A stretch of DNA of 64,000 bases from Notospermus geniculatus (Eukaryota > Nemertea > Pilidiophora > Heteronemertea > Lineidae), in assembly GCA_002633025.1 (NCBI GenBank), contig NMRB01000101.1, positions 418,320 through 482,319 of the forward strand, read 5' to 3'. The translations under genes and the position numbers were made by a program. A model generated the notes under the pieces. It was not told the origin of the DNA, searched no databases, and saw only the letters and a program-made list of their open reading frames with translations. Below, in pieces: positions 31,373 to 41,351 of the stretch (position 1 is the stretch's first letter; each line of letters begins with the position of its first letter).

Positions 31373-31744
31373 GGAATAGGTATGAATCTGTATTCGTCTT
31401 TAAATGACTTTGGCTTGTAGGCAAGCCTACATTTATACAACCAACGGGGAAAAATCAGGAGTCGTCTCAGATAACAAATCGACTTTTTTTTACTTGGATA
31501 CAGATGCAGGCCTACAGAGATATGTGGACAGCACTTGGGGAAAAATCAGAAGTCGTATCTAGATAACAAATCGATTTTTTTTCACTTGGATACAGACGTA
31601 ATAGATATATGGAGAACACTACCCGGAATCGACTTTTTTACACAGGGAAGATTTTAACCGAGACACATTCTTGGATACGACTCTGAATTGTTATCTGTAG
31701 AGTGTGACACTCACTCACCAAGACAAAGCCTTACCTAATGAATC
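31373..31744 (-). promoter_or_regulatory. Divergent promoter region with two tandem motif copies
   Basis: Between the divergent genes at 31288 and 31745. GGGAAAAATCAGGAGTCGTC (31446) and GGGAAAAATCAGAAGTCGTA (31538) are two copies of the recurrent motif, in the same orientation as upstream of the 11.9- and 55.6-kb genes. Each is followed by AGATAACAAATCGA.TTTTTTT and ACTTGGATACAGA, so a segment of about 92 bp is tandemly duplicated. Confidence 0.6.
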
Positions 31745-33448
31745 ATGCCGTTAAAGAAGAAGCTGCACAAACATGACAAACATGACAGATCGGATACCAG
31801 CCGAGAAAAGTGGACACGAGAAGACAACGAAGAATCAAGGCGAAACCGTCACACTTCGCCGACCCAACGTAGGCCTATCACTGAACGTACACATAAGAGA
31901 CGACCTTCATCCCCCCCTCGGCAAGAGCAATAGACGAAGTTGCATCGTTCATCGTCGAAAGGCCACGTGGAACACGACGACTTCGACTTGGAAACCGCCG
32001 ACAACATTGAACTCGGTGAGCCTCCAGAAAAGACCGATGAGGAGACAGACTGCGAAGAAACGTACATCACGGAGGTAGATCAAAGAAAACAAGCTAACCA
32101 GGAAACCAAACCTGCATCAAAGGCAGAGACGTCACGGAGACCTGCGAGCGATCGTCACTGGTGTTTCAGTAAGATCAAGCGAGCGTACGGTGACGAGAAC
32201 GAAAAGACAGCCATACTTCGTACAATCGCAAACCAGAAAGATCATCGCATTCTTGGTTGCTTCACCGTTCCCGATGCGAAAACAAAGACGGCGACGTATC
32301 AACCTGAAAACATACGCGAGATATTTCTCGAGCGGTTCTCTTTTCTCTTGACTGTAATAGACGATATGACATCCTCGGCTGAGAACGGTCTTTCGGTAGA
32401 CCACCAAGAATTACTCACCAAAAATGTCGTGAATTTTTTGTTCAAAGACCCATTCTACGGGAGGATCATTCACGAAGGTACATCCGAATCTCTACTGGAG
32501 AATATAGAGAGGGCGTCCGAACCAGAAGGCCACGAGAATGCAGAAGGCATCCACGTCACTTTGGTCGAAATGCCGAACATCAGTAAACTGTCTGACCTTG
32601 CAATGCAAGAAATTTCATCTAACGACTCGCCGAAACAACAAAATATCAAAAATTGTGCCAATAGAGATACACAAGAAGTCATCACGTGTTTGGCGAACGC
32701 CGTGGCGGACTCAATCAACGGAAGGAATATTCCAGTGACTGATGATGAAAAGACTCTGGATTTTAGGGACGGTCTGTGCCCGATAGAATCGCACAGGGGT
32801 GCATTACCCAAATACTATGCGGAACGTATACTGGGTCCGGAACTGTCATCTGCTTACGAGGAGAAGCAACTCACCACAGCGCCTGTTGACGAGGATACCA
32901 TGAGAAAACCTGCGTTGCTGTGTCTACTTCTCGAATCCGTTTTGTTACATCGTAATCTATACAAACTCGTAACTAGCCGGATAAAGTGGAATCATTTCAC
33001 CGCTTCGTGTCTCGTAGAACTCGCAAACATGCACGGATCGAATTACGACAGTAAGATCAACAGTCTGCTGATCCAGTATTCGGCAATGAAGTTGGCGGAC
33101 GACTTGATGCGATACATAGGGATGGCGATTTGCAACAAGGACAGTAATAACGCAAAGACAAAGAACATTATCGGTTTCTTGATTGAAGCTTTCAAAATCA
33201 ATCGCTGGCTGGTCTTATGTGTCGACAAACAGGCCAGATTAGCAAGATGCAATTTCTTGCTGGAATTGGATAGGTGTCTGGTGACTTTGGATCTGATCAA
33301 ACACAGGATAATACAGACTGAAATAGAAGTGGAAACGGTATTGGGTTCCACATCTGTGCGGAAAAGTGTTTCAAAGCACGCTACGTTTCTGGCGCAGATT
33401 ACCAACCGTAGGAATTCAAATAAGAACACGCCATTGCGAGAATCGTAA
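31745..33448 (+). pseudogene. Unknown 567-codon gene with one in-frame stop
   Basis: One continuous frame from the ATG at 31745 to a stop at 33446-33448, interrupted only by a TAG at 31931-31933 (codon 63). The 62 codons before it are Lys/Arg/His-rich, like a nuclear-type basic tail. Those after it begin acidic, then become globular and helical (LCLLLESVLLHRNLYKLV; LIEAFKINRWLVLCVDKQ). Because composition and frame continue across the stop, a point mutation (or readthrough) is likelier than two genes. If translated only downstream, the first usable ATG would remove a large N-terminal part. No family recognised. Confidence 0.75.
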
Positions 33449-33492
33449 AACAGAAAGTAATCGTGATCCGAATCAAACTGCAATCGTATGTT

Positions 33493-33681
33493 TCAGGTAC
33501 CTACGCATCTATGATGTTTTAGAAAGTTGTATTTCGCAATACCGGATGTGACAGCTTTGTGTCTACTGTCTGCTTTTCTTTGTTCGTCTTTGGTCAGGAA
33601 TTGCGCTTCTCTTTGGAGACGAATCTCGCCTTGTTGTGACGCACATTGTAACAGATGGATTGGAAAGTTCAGGTATACCAT
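33493..33681 (-). CDS. Possible small basic protein
   Basis: 62 codons from an ATG at 33681, with an even, polar composition (LTKDEQRKADSRHKAV). No homology is recognised. It converges on the 33.4-kb gene. Listed because no better explanation exists for the open frame; it may be spurious. Confidence 0.28.
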   Translation of the reverse strand: MVYLNFPIHLLQCASQQGEIRLQREAQFLTKDEQRKADSRHKAVTSGIAKYNFLKHHRCVGT

Positions 33682-33720
33682 ATTCTATATTGCTTTTTTC
33701 TGTATCTTTGTTGTATATGA

Positions 33721-33824
33721 CAATGTGCATTCGTAGCCAAAGCCTCTCGTAACGGAACACGAGCCTCTTCTGATGTCTCTCTGCTACGGTTCTGATGACG
33801 AAAGATGTGGTATGGAAAGTACAT
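33721..33824 (+). promoter_or_regulatory. Duplicated promoter/leader with a short first exon
   Basis: Plus-strand GTATATGACAATGTGCATTCGTAGCCAAAGCC..CTCGTAACGG matches the minus-strand TATA-to-leader region of the RRM-like gene (11930-11977) in order and orientation. It is followed by an ATG at 33773 and an open exon of 52 bases that ends at a strong donor-like ACAT/GTAAGT (33825). No downstream exon was identified, so this may be a truncated gene duplicate. Confidence 0.45.
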
Positions 33825-35345
33825 GTAAGTTCAAACCAACGTCGTGAATTTTTGATGAGTGTGGTATCTCTCTGCACTCTTCACTCAATTTCCCTTGTAT
33901 CTCTCAGAACAGACAGACGGATTTTTCTGTAGCTGGAATGGGGAGACTTTAGGGGGGGGGCTTCAAAATTTTGAATATAATGGATACTCTATATTCTCGC
34001 TATTGCATATAATTTTTGAAATAAAGTTCTGTTATATACATTTTCATGCCTACCAGCAGATTGCTTTTTATAAATAAAATGACCATGATTTACTGAGCGC
34101 TACACAGCATTTGACCTACACCAGCATCACCAATACCATCAGAGCCAGCATAGAATTTATAATTGCCACTGTGAAACTTTGCCTGACCGTTCACATACAT
34201 TTCCATACACAAAATGACCACTTCTTATTCAAAACATCTGCCAGGAAAGTGGTCTTTCACACAATTTTTAATCAGGAATTTCCGAACTTTCAATCAGCCT
34301 CATATAGTGACACACCATGATACTGAGACTGTCTGCCTTCTCATTCTGTAGAAGGTACGGGTGCCTTGAGGACTGTTTTTCCTTTGGGTCTTTACCAAAA
34401 GGGGGGGGGGGATTTTTCCCTACTTTACCCCCAAAGTGGATTATTTTCCGGGTGGATTTTTCCCTGAGATAATTTTTTCCACGTGGATTTTCAGGGGTGG
34501 ATCCAGGATTTTTTGCAGGGGGGCAGCCTTAACTTTTTGAGTAGGAGGCTATTGCCTCAGAGTAGGAGGCTGTTTTTTTGCGATGATAGCATAAAAACCA
34601 GCGATCCAATGCATGATATTTCGTTGGACAATCTGACATGGGCCAAGACACAGCTGAAGCAACGATCGAAATGCACAATAAGTGACAAATGCAGAAAAAA
34701 TGATTATAATATGTTTTATTAAATTTTCATCTGAAACTTGTTGATGTGCACAAAATACGTGAAAAAAATGAAATCTAATAGAAAATTCATGTCCTCAGGA
34801 CAACTCCAGCAAACGATCCAACTCTTGAGTGGAATCTCAGGATTCTACCCAGGAATCGTTGAGTACTGGACACAAATGGTATACGAGTCCATTACCAGGG
34901 TAATTGTGGAGGCTGTGTATCGATTTTGGCAGAAAATGAACTGCATACCTGAACGATCGACATATGGCGCGGGCATTGCAACGTGGCCTGGCCACGTAGG
35001 AGCGAGTGAAAGATTGCAGTGGGAAACACCAGAAAGGGCTTTGCGTTTCACTCTGTCATGACATTCCGTGTTCCCAATGTCACATCTCCAGTGGGCCTAT
35101 GTTTGCTAAAGTTGCAGAGCGATTTGCATCGCTGGACGATGTTATGAACTACATTTACATGATTTAGGTCGGTCGGCACGGTATTGATGGGATTTTCTTT
35201 GAGTGCCGGGTACTCTTTCCAGTTTTTGACACCCGGCGGCAGATACTGTTGTACGTGGCAAAATCGCCGCCCACCGCCTGTTGAGAAGGCTCACTGTCCC
35301 GAGACTTTCTCCGTTTTTTATAAACATTCAATGATCGATAGGCCG
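33825..35345. other. Non-coding stretch
   Basis: Host-like DNA with poly-G tracts near 33950 and 34405, and short repeated words (AGTAGGAGGCT twice near 34540-34575). No convincing gene, RNA or element with clear ends. Confidence 0.5.
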
Positions 35346-38300
35346 TCATCTTTCATCTTCCACGAAAAGACAGTCACTGTCTTGATCGTCCTCCGCACGA
35401 CGACAGCAGTCAGTGAGAAATGTAAGCTTCCCGTACAGGCTTTCAATTATGTACTCATTGTACACGTTCAAGTTTTCGGGTAGGCCATATTTTGCTAAAG
35501 TGTCTGTCATCGCATTAGAATTTCCCACAATCGTGTCCAGCACGAAATATTCGCAATGGCGAACAACGAAGAGTCCGCATGAAAAACTATCGGTTTGCTT
35601 GCATTCATTCGTCGGTTTCAGGACCCATCTCCTCGTGATCGGTGTGGTGAATTGCACGAACAATAAAAACAGATCTCGTTTGGTCCTGATACTTCGGTAG
35701 CTGTCGAATACACGAACGAGTCCTAGTTCTTTATCTGCTATCAGTACCACCCAGTGATTTTGATCAATATTGCACGGCATTATATGGTATCTGACAGCGG
35801 ACTTCGTCACAGGGCTCGTGTAAGACGGGTCGTTTTCGCCGTATTTCAGTTTCTTCTGAAAAATACAAAGTGAAGAAAACAACACACTTTTTTATATTCT
35901 TCGGGTGATGAGAAAAGTAAAAATAAAATAAAATTAAACATTTTGTCTCAACTCGTAGTCAGAAAACATTCGAAACCAGAAGACGATCAGCTTTCATCAA
36001 AATAAATTTATGATCGAACCTGCTTGTGCAACCTTGGAATTGACAAAGGAATTATTTACCTGCCATTTGACGTACGTGGTCGATGATACGAGGTTCACTT
36101 GATCCGCGACTTCGTATCTCATCAGCATATCTTTGATCAGGAATTCGATAGTAATGTCCGTGTACCACTTCGTTGATACCAACGGCTCCAGGTCTCGATA
36201 TGCTATCCGATACCCGTGGAGGTAGGTGTAAGACAATTCGTCACTCCTGTATCTTTCTATAGTTGCGCGTACATCCTCCACCTTGTAGTTTGCAATCGTA
36301 CTGCGACTGGCAGGTTTTGCTGCAAGGACAAGAGTAAAATCAATGCAGTTCCCCTTGCGTAAGATCGTGGCATAAGAAAATGAGAATTAGAAGTTGAAAT
36401 GGAGAATAATCAAGACCTCTTTCGGGGAGTCTATTCCGCTTTCTCGCCTGGGCCGACCGCACAGAAAGTTAAACCGCCGATAGTCACCGAATACAAAAGC
36501 ACTATCAGAGTTTCTGTGCGGTCGACCCTGGTCAATGACTGTTGTACAATTTTGCAGTATGTGCGTGAATATTCGCACCTGAGTTGAGTCGCCGAAATGT
36601 CGGCTCATGTGTAATTACCTTGCATTAGAATAGGTAATCTTTCCATCTTCGCCGTCGTCATTGCCTCCTCCAATTCTTTTTCCTCCGACTGAGTAGGCCT
36701 GGCATGTCCGTCATCCGAAAGTTGAAGTTCAGAGGTATAGACAAGACAGGCCAATGTGCAAAAGTTAATAGCACCTTTCCTCAGACCGTATAACTCACTT
36801 TGTAGCAACGACCTGAGTTTTTTGAGAAACGTCTCAACATGAAATTGTGTCGTGCCTCGCACACCATGTTTTTCATCGTTTCGACATCTCCTGCCGGGTC
36901 GGGCGATATGACTTTTATACAATACGCATGTTCCAAGTAAGTAGAAATGCCGATCTGGAGACTTTCGCACACTTTCATTATCCGAGCCATGTCCATGTTC
37001 CCGAATAGTGAACGAATCAGTTTTTTCTCTTCTTGAGAAATTTCCTCTTCCTCCACATTCACATTGTCCGCGGGTGGCGTATTCGTGACAACGACTGGAG
37101 TGCTGTCGTCGTCACTCGAGATATCATCAAAAAAATCACTGTCGTCGGCACTCAACATTTGTGTACACGCGATTGAAGGGGCCGCTGAGACCACCTCGGC
37201 CTTAGACTCATGGTAACTAGGTGATCGTTTGAAGAAAGGAGACAACACCGGAGTATCACAAGACCTTTCGTGCTCTGCAATCGTCGGATTTTCATCGAAA
37301 TTAGCGACTTGATTGTCTTGAAAATTTTCTATTGACAAGTCAAAGCCTGGAAGTTCTAAATCAGAAATGTCGGTGATGGATCAAGTGCGAAATTTACTCC
37401 AAAAGAACTAAGTTAGGGATCGCTCTTTCTGAAAAAGGTGAAAAATTAAAAGAGCCAATTTTCAATGAGAGCTCTTTTAGAGCCAATTTTGCTCTTCTTT
37501 TTTAGAGAGTTAATTCATCTGCAACCTCTTTCAACCCTCAACCTCTAGCAACCTACCTGTGATGTTGACACAGGGCAAACTTCTTCAACCAAGTTCAACC
37601 TCTGGTTGAAGGAGGTGGAAACAAATTGAAAGATTTTGGTGGTCAATTTAAATTTTGGAGGGAAATCCGACCAGGTTGCGGAACATGTTCAGAGAGGCAA
37701 CCTCTTTCAATTTCTAGTTGCTGGTATATATGATTACAGGAGGTTGAAAGAGGTTGAGAGAAAAAGGTTGCCTGTGTAAACCCACCTTGAGACGCCCGTG
37801 GTGCCGGGTTTTGTTCAGGTGTCGGGCATGTCGGGATTTGAAGTATCGAAGGTGGCCGATTTGCGAAATCTTTGTCTTTGCCGGCCGGATAAATTTCACG
37901 AACGGCAGCACTTAGTATGTCTTGTACCGGCGGTTCGTCGTTTTGTTGCTCAGTGTGCCACTGAAAAGTCTTCTCAAAAGGGAAAATCTCGTCATTCACA
38001 GACATGAACGAGTTTGCTATGCGCACACCAATTGCAACCTCGTTATTCGTGAAATTGTCTTCGACAGGCACGATCGCACCTGTTACATCATTGACAGTCT
38101 CAGAATAGTGCATTTCAGCCGTGCTAGACTGAGCTGGCTGACCTACACCGTTCGGTACATATTGCGATTGATCAGCAGAGTCTTGGGACGTCAAAGAAGT
38201 GTCTACGAATGGCTGATGAACAGCCACTGTGTTCCCACTCGCCAACAGTGCATGATGATGCTCTAGGATAGCCGTCCTGGCCGGGAGATTTTCCCTTTCA

Positions 38301-38566
38301 ATTTGCGATAGACGATTTTCAACGTTACTGAGGCGTTCATTGGTGACGTTCAGTCCAGGCGTGATATCACTCGTCATATTTTCGGTGAAAGTAGGCCTAG
38401 TTGAAACGTCGACCGGTTTCTTGCTTCTGGCCACCTTTGCCGGTAAAGCGCCTTCGGTTTTTGTCAAATTTAAACCGGAATAATACCGGCTCGCGACATT
38501 CAGGATATTGGTACGGTTATTTACGTTCGGTTGCCTTTTATAGTACTGAATGATATCGTCGTTCAC
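35346..38566 (-). CDS. Ulp1/SENP-like C48 cysteine protease, four exons
   Basis: Minus-strand exons at about 38566-37786, 37346-36619, 36319-36060 and 35855-35346. All three introns have GT-AG ends and matching phases (1, 1, 0). The last two exons form a C48 protease: a docking segment with LEPLVSTKWYTDITIEFLI, the catalytic His in NHWVVL, the Asp in VFDS, and the Gln-Cys pair in CKQTDSFSCG. This family cleaves SUMO/ubiquitin-like isopeptides or viral precursor proteins. The first two exons (about 500 codons) are low-complexity and acidic. Two probable single-base shifts lie at homopolymers: the T8 run at 38567-38574 (coding continues upstream in another frame to about 38680) and the T6 run near 36826 inside exon 2. 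Introns suggest a host gene or a host-captured gene; one intron holds a MITE. Confidence 0.82.
37430..37780. repeat. MITE-like inverted repeat inside a protease intron
   Basis: GCAACCTCTTTCAACC-type words near 37520 pair with GAGGTTGAAAGAGGTTG near 37740, with further copies between. It fills most of the 439-bp intron of the protease gene. A separate AGAGCC..AATTTT inverted repeat lies at about 37450-37500. Confidence 0.65.
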
Positions 38567-38700
38567 TTTTTTTTGGAACGATTCGCGATTGTCGAAAAAT
38601 AATCCTCAATTCGTCCTTATCCAAATGAGAAACCGTCATTAATCTTGCCTGGTAAATCTGTTCTCCTGCTTCACGCATCGACTTCAATTTTTTATATGTC

Positions 38701-39640
38701 CTCGCTTACTGACTAATTTTATGGATACTCCCGTTCCGCTCGAGAAAACGAACGTTCGTCTGACGGGCCAAAACGTTTGTTTTGAACGTTCGTCTGAAAG
38801 TTCGTCTGACGGGCCAAAAGGTTTGTTTTTCAGTGCGGTTGGTTGTGATGTGGACGGGATGAACTTGTTGGGCCGCGTTAGACATAATGTGCCGTCCGAC
38901 ACCAGTGAGACGGAAAATCAAGCATGAAACTGGAACGAATCGTGTAGTGATTAGTTCCAATTCTGACCAGCGAGAGAGCGTAGGTGGCGCTGCATGTCAC
39001 AAAATTGATAAGGGCAGTGATCGTATCGTAGTTCCAAATCTGACCAGCGAGAGAGCGTAGGTGGCGCTGCATGTCACAAAAGCGACAAGGGTAGAGGGGT
39101 CGACCCAGTTATTTCCAAAAAGGGTCAAGGAGGCGTGCGTTTTGGAAAAGGGCGAAATTGACGGTCATCAACCTTCAAGCGAAAGGGTACTCGACACAGT
39201 GAAGTATTGTTAGCTTTATGAGAACGTCAGAAAATTCTCAGCAAATGGTAAATGCATTGCAGAAATGATGGCTCATTTTTGGCCAAATACATTACAGATG
39301 TACACTTATACCATTACGAGATATGGCCGAAGACTTTTGTACACGAAGGTCTTCGGCCATATCTCGTAATGGTATAAGTGTACATCTGTAGTGTATTTCT
39401 CGTAAATGCTATGACTGTACATTCGTAGTGTATGCGCAGTTCTCAATCTGGCCACATTGTTAGTGGTAGATGGCGCCATTGTATTCACGTGTGCCGAGTA
39501 TCTGCCGTTCTGGCTTGATCTGCTGACGAGACCGTCGGGAAGTGCCGCTTGTATGGTTCAACACCGACGCTTCAGTCTTTAGCATGTTTAGGCCAAAGTA
39601 TCCTGATTAGTCTCTGTCGCTCGGTTTCAAATCTATCTTG
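38701..39640 (-). repeat. Fold-back repeat element, copy C, inverted
   Basis: Reverse-complement copy of the element at 15034-15780, including the 75-bp tandem duplication and the palindrome (about 39290-39390). It continues into the flank otherwise seen left of copy B (to about 39610). This is the most complete copy and suggests a full element of at least 0.9 kb. Its ACGTTCGTCTGACGGGCC motif is present twice at the left end. Confidence 0.85.
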
Positions 39641-40606
39641 AGTGTAATGCATAGGCCTACAGACGGACCCTAGGCGACCGTGGGCAAATCTAGCGTATTG
39701 CTTCCCAAAGTAAAACCTAGTAAGAGCACACTTGCCTGCTTTGTGCAGTGATGTGGACCTGTGGCTTGTTATGTTTTTCCTCTGTACCTCAGGTGAGTCA
39801 CTGAACAGTGTTAGAGTGTTCAGGAAGTTCGAATTTCATGCTGACTTTGCAAGGGTAAAAACCTAGTAAGTCACAATTCTGATGCTTATTGATGATGTCC
39901 ATTTGGGGGGGGGGAACAAATGAGACAAATTGTGTATAGACGAATAGAAATTTTATTAGTTTGAAAATGGAAACCATTAACAGAGGTAAAACATAGCAAG
40001 TCGCATTTAATTCTGTAATATAACATATTTTTGAAACATCTTAAAATGTAATGCAGAACAATTTATTACGCCTAGCCCTAGAAGTGTTCTCCACAACAAA
40101 ACTCTTCGGAGTTGTCATTCCAACTCTTGATATTGGACCTGGAAACATACACCCATTTTTCTCGAAAGTACCAAAATGTGACATACTACTAAGGTATTTC
40201 CATTTTACGCTAGAAATGCCGACGGCATCAATCAGCACACGGCAGTCTTTAGGCCAAAGTATCCTGGCCGTTACAAGTTATCCTGAAACTGTACGCCGAC
40301 TTTCTCATCAATTGAGGGGTGGGGGACGGCGGGTCACTTTATTTTTTGTTCTTCTGGTGAAGCCTGCCTGCGCAAATGGAATAACGTAGTGGAAGAGGCG
40401 TCACCGGAAAGCTGGACGTACAGCGCGAATGTACGTGAAATACGTACATTAGCGGATATGGGAAATCGTCTCACATTTGTTGGCCGGCGTATTATTAGAT
40501 ACAAATGCTGTCTTTAGAAAATTTACAGATATTTTTAGTTCAGTGTCCCGCTTTCACGGGATGGATGAGATAACACTTAGCGATTCCGGCGATGAACTTT
40601 CGTTTT
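39641..40606. other. Non-coding stretch
   Basis: A G-run near 39906 and the CAAAGTATCCTG phrase shared with the fold-back flanks (near 40255). No gene recognised. Confidence 0.5.
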
Positions 40607-41029
40607 TCATTTTGCGCCTTCCTCGTACGTGTTCAGATTCCGTCGCAAGTATTGAATATGTCGTCTGTGTTCTTCACGTTGTGCATACATCTGGTTTATG
40701 GTCTCCTTCAATGCGTACATGTAAATGTCTTTGTCGCGTGTAGATTTCGGTTCAGCGAGTAAAAGCAGCGCGTACTCATTACGTCCCTGTATCACCTTTT
40801 CGCGGATGAATCGTGGCAAATCCTCCTTGCGTTCGGGTAACGTCAATACCTCCTCCGATATTGAATTCAAAGGCGTGTACTCTGCCGCTTTATCTTCGTC
40901 TTGAAATCTGTCCCATTCCAATTTGGTAAGTCGTAACTTTTTCCTATCCTCTCCTTGTTTGGTGGCATTGTGACGACATCGACCGCTACCCCCCAGTAAT
41001 TTTTTTTGAACTGTCCCCGCAGTTGCCAT
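40607..41029 (-). CDS. Small helical protein of unknown function
   Basis: 140 residues with ATG at 41029. A Gly/Lys-rich N-terminus is followed by mostly helical sequence, ending in a coiled-coil-like stretch (INQMYAQREEHRRHIQYLRRNL). The hydrophobic segment EYALLLLAEP is too short to cross a membrane. It is divergent from the recombinase gene, which starts about 320 bases away, so the two could share a control region. No family recognised. Confidence 0.7.
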   Translation of the reverse strand: MATAGTVQKKLLGGSGRCRHNATKQGEDRKKLRLTKLEWDRFQDEDKAAEYTPLNSISEEVLTLPERKEDLPRFIREKVIQGRNEYALLLLAEPKSTRDKDIYMYALKETINQMYAQREEHRRHIQYLRRNLNTYEEGAK

Positions 41030-41351
41030 GATGTCCGAATATATTATGAGCTTGGCGCCTTAACGGCAAATTCGCTTGCAAACTGGTGACGAATGTCATG
41101 CAAGAATGTTACCAATTCCGATTCCGATTTGATATCTGGTAGTAGACCTAGGCCTAACGAATCTAGATACATTTTCAAGATACATTTTCAATTTCTCAAC
41201 AGCAGGATATGAACCTTGCATGCAATTTGTGTAGGGATCATTCAACATTTGTATCTTTGTAACATGAGTTTCCCCTACATAGACCTACTTTTCCCCGCAA
41301 ATACCACACACACACTACACCATCGAACCAACAAGCTCTTAGCAGCAAGCT

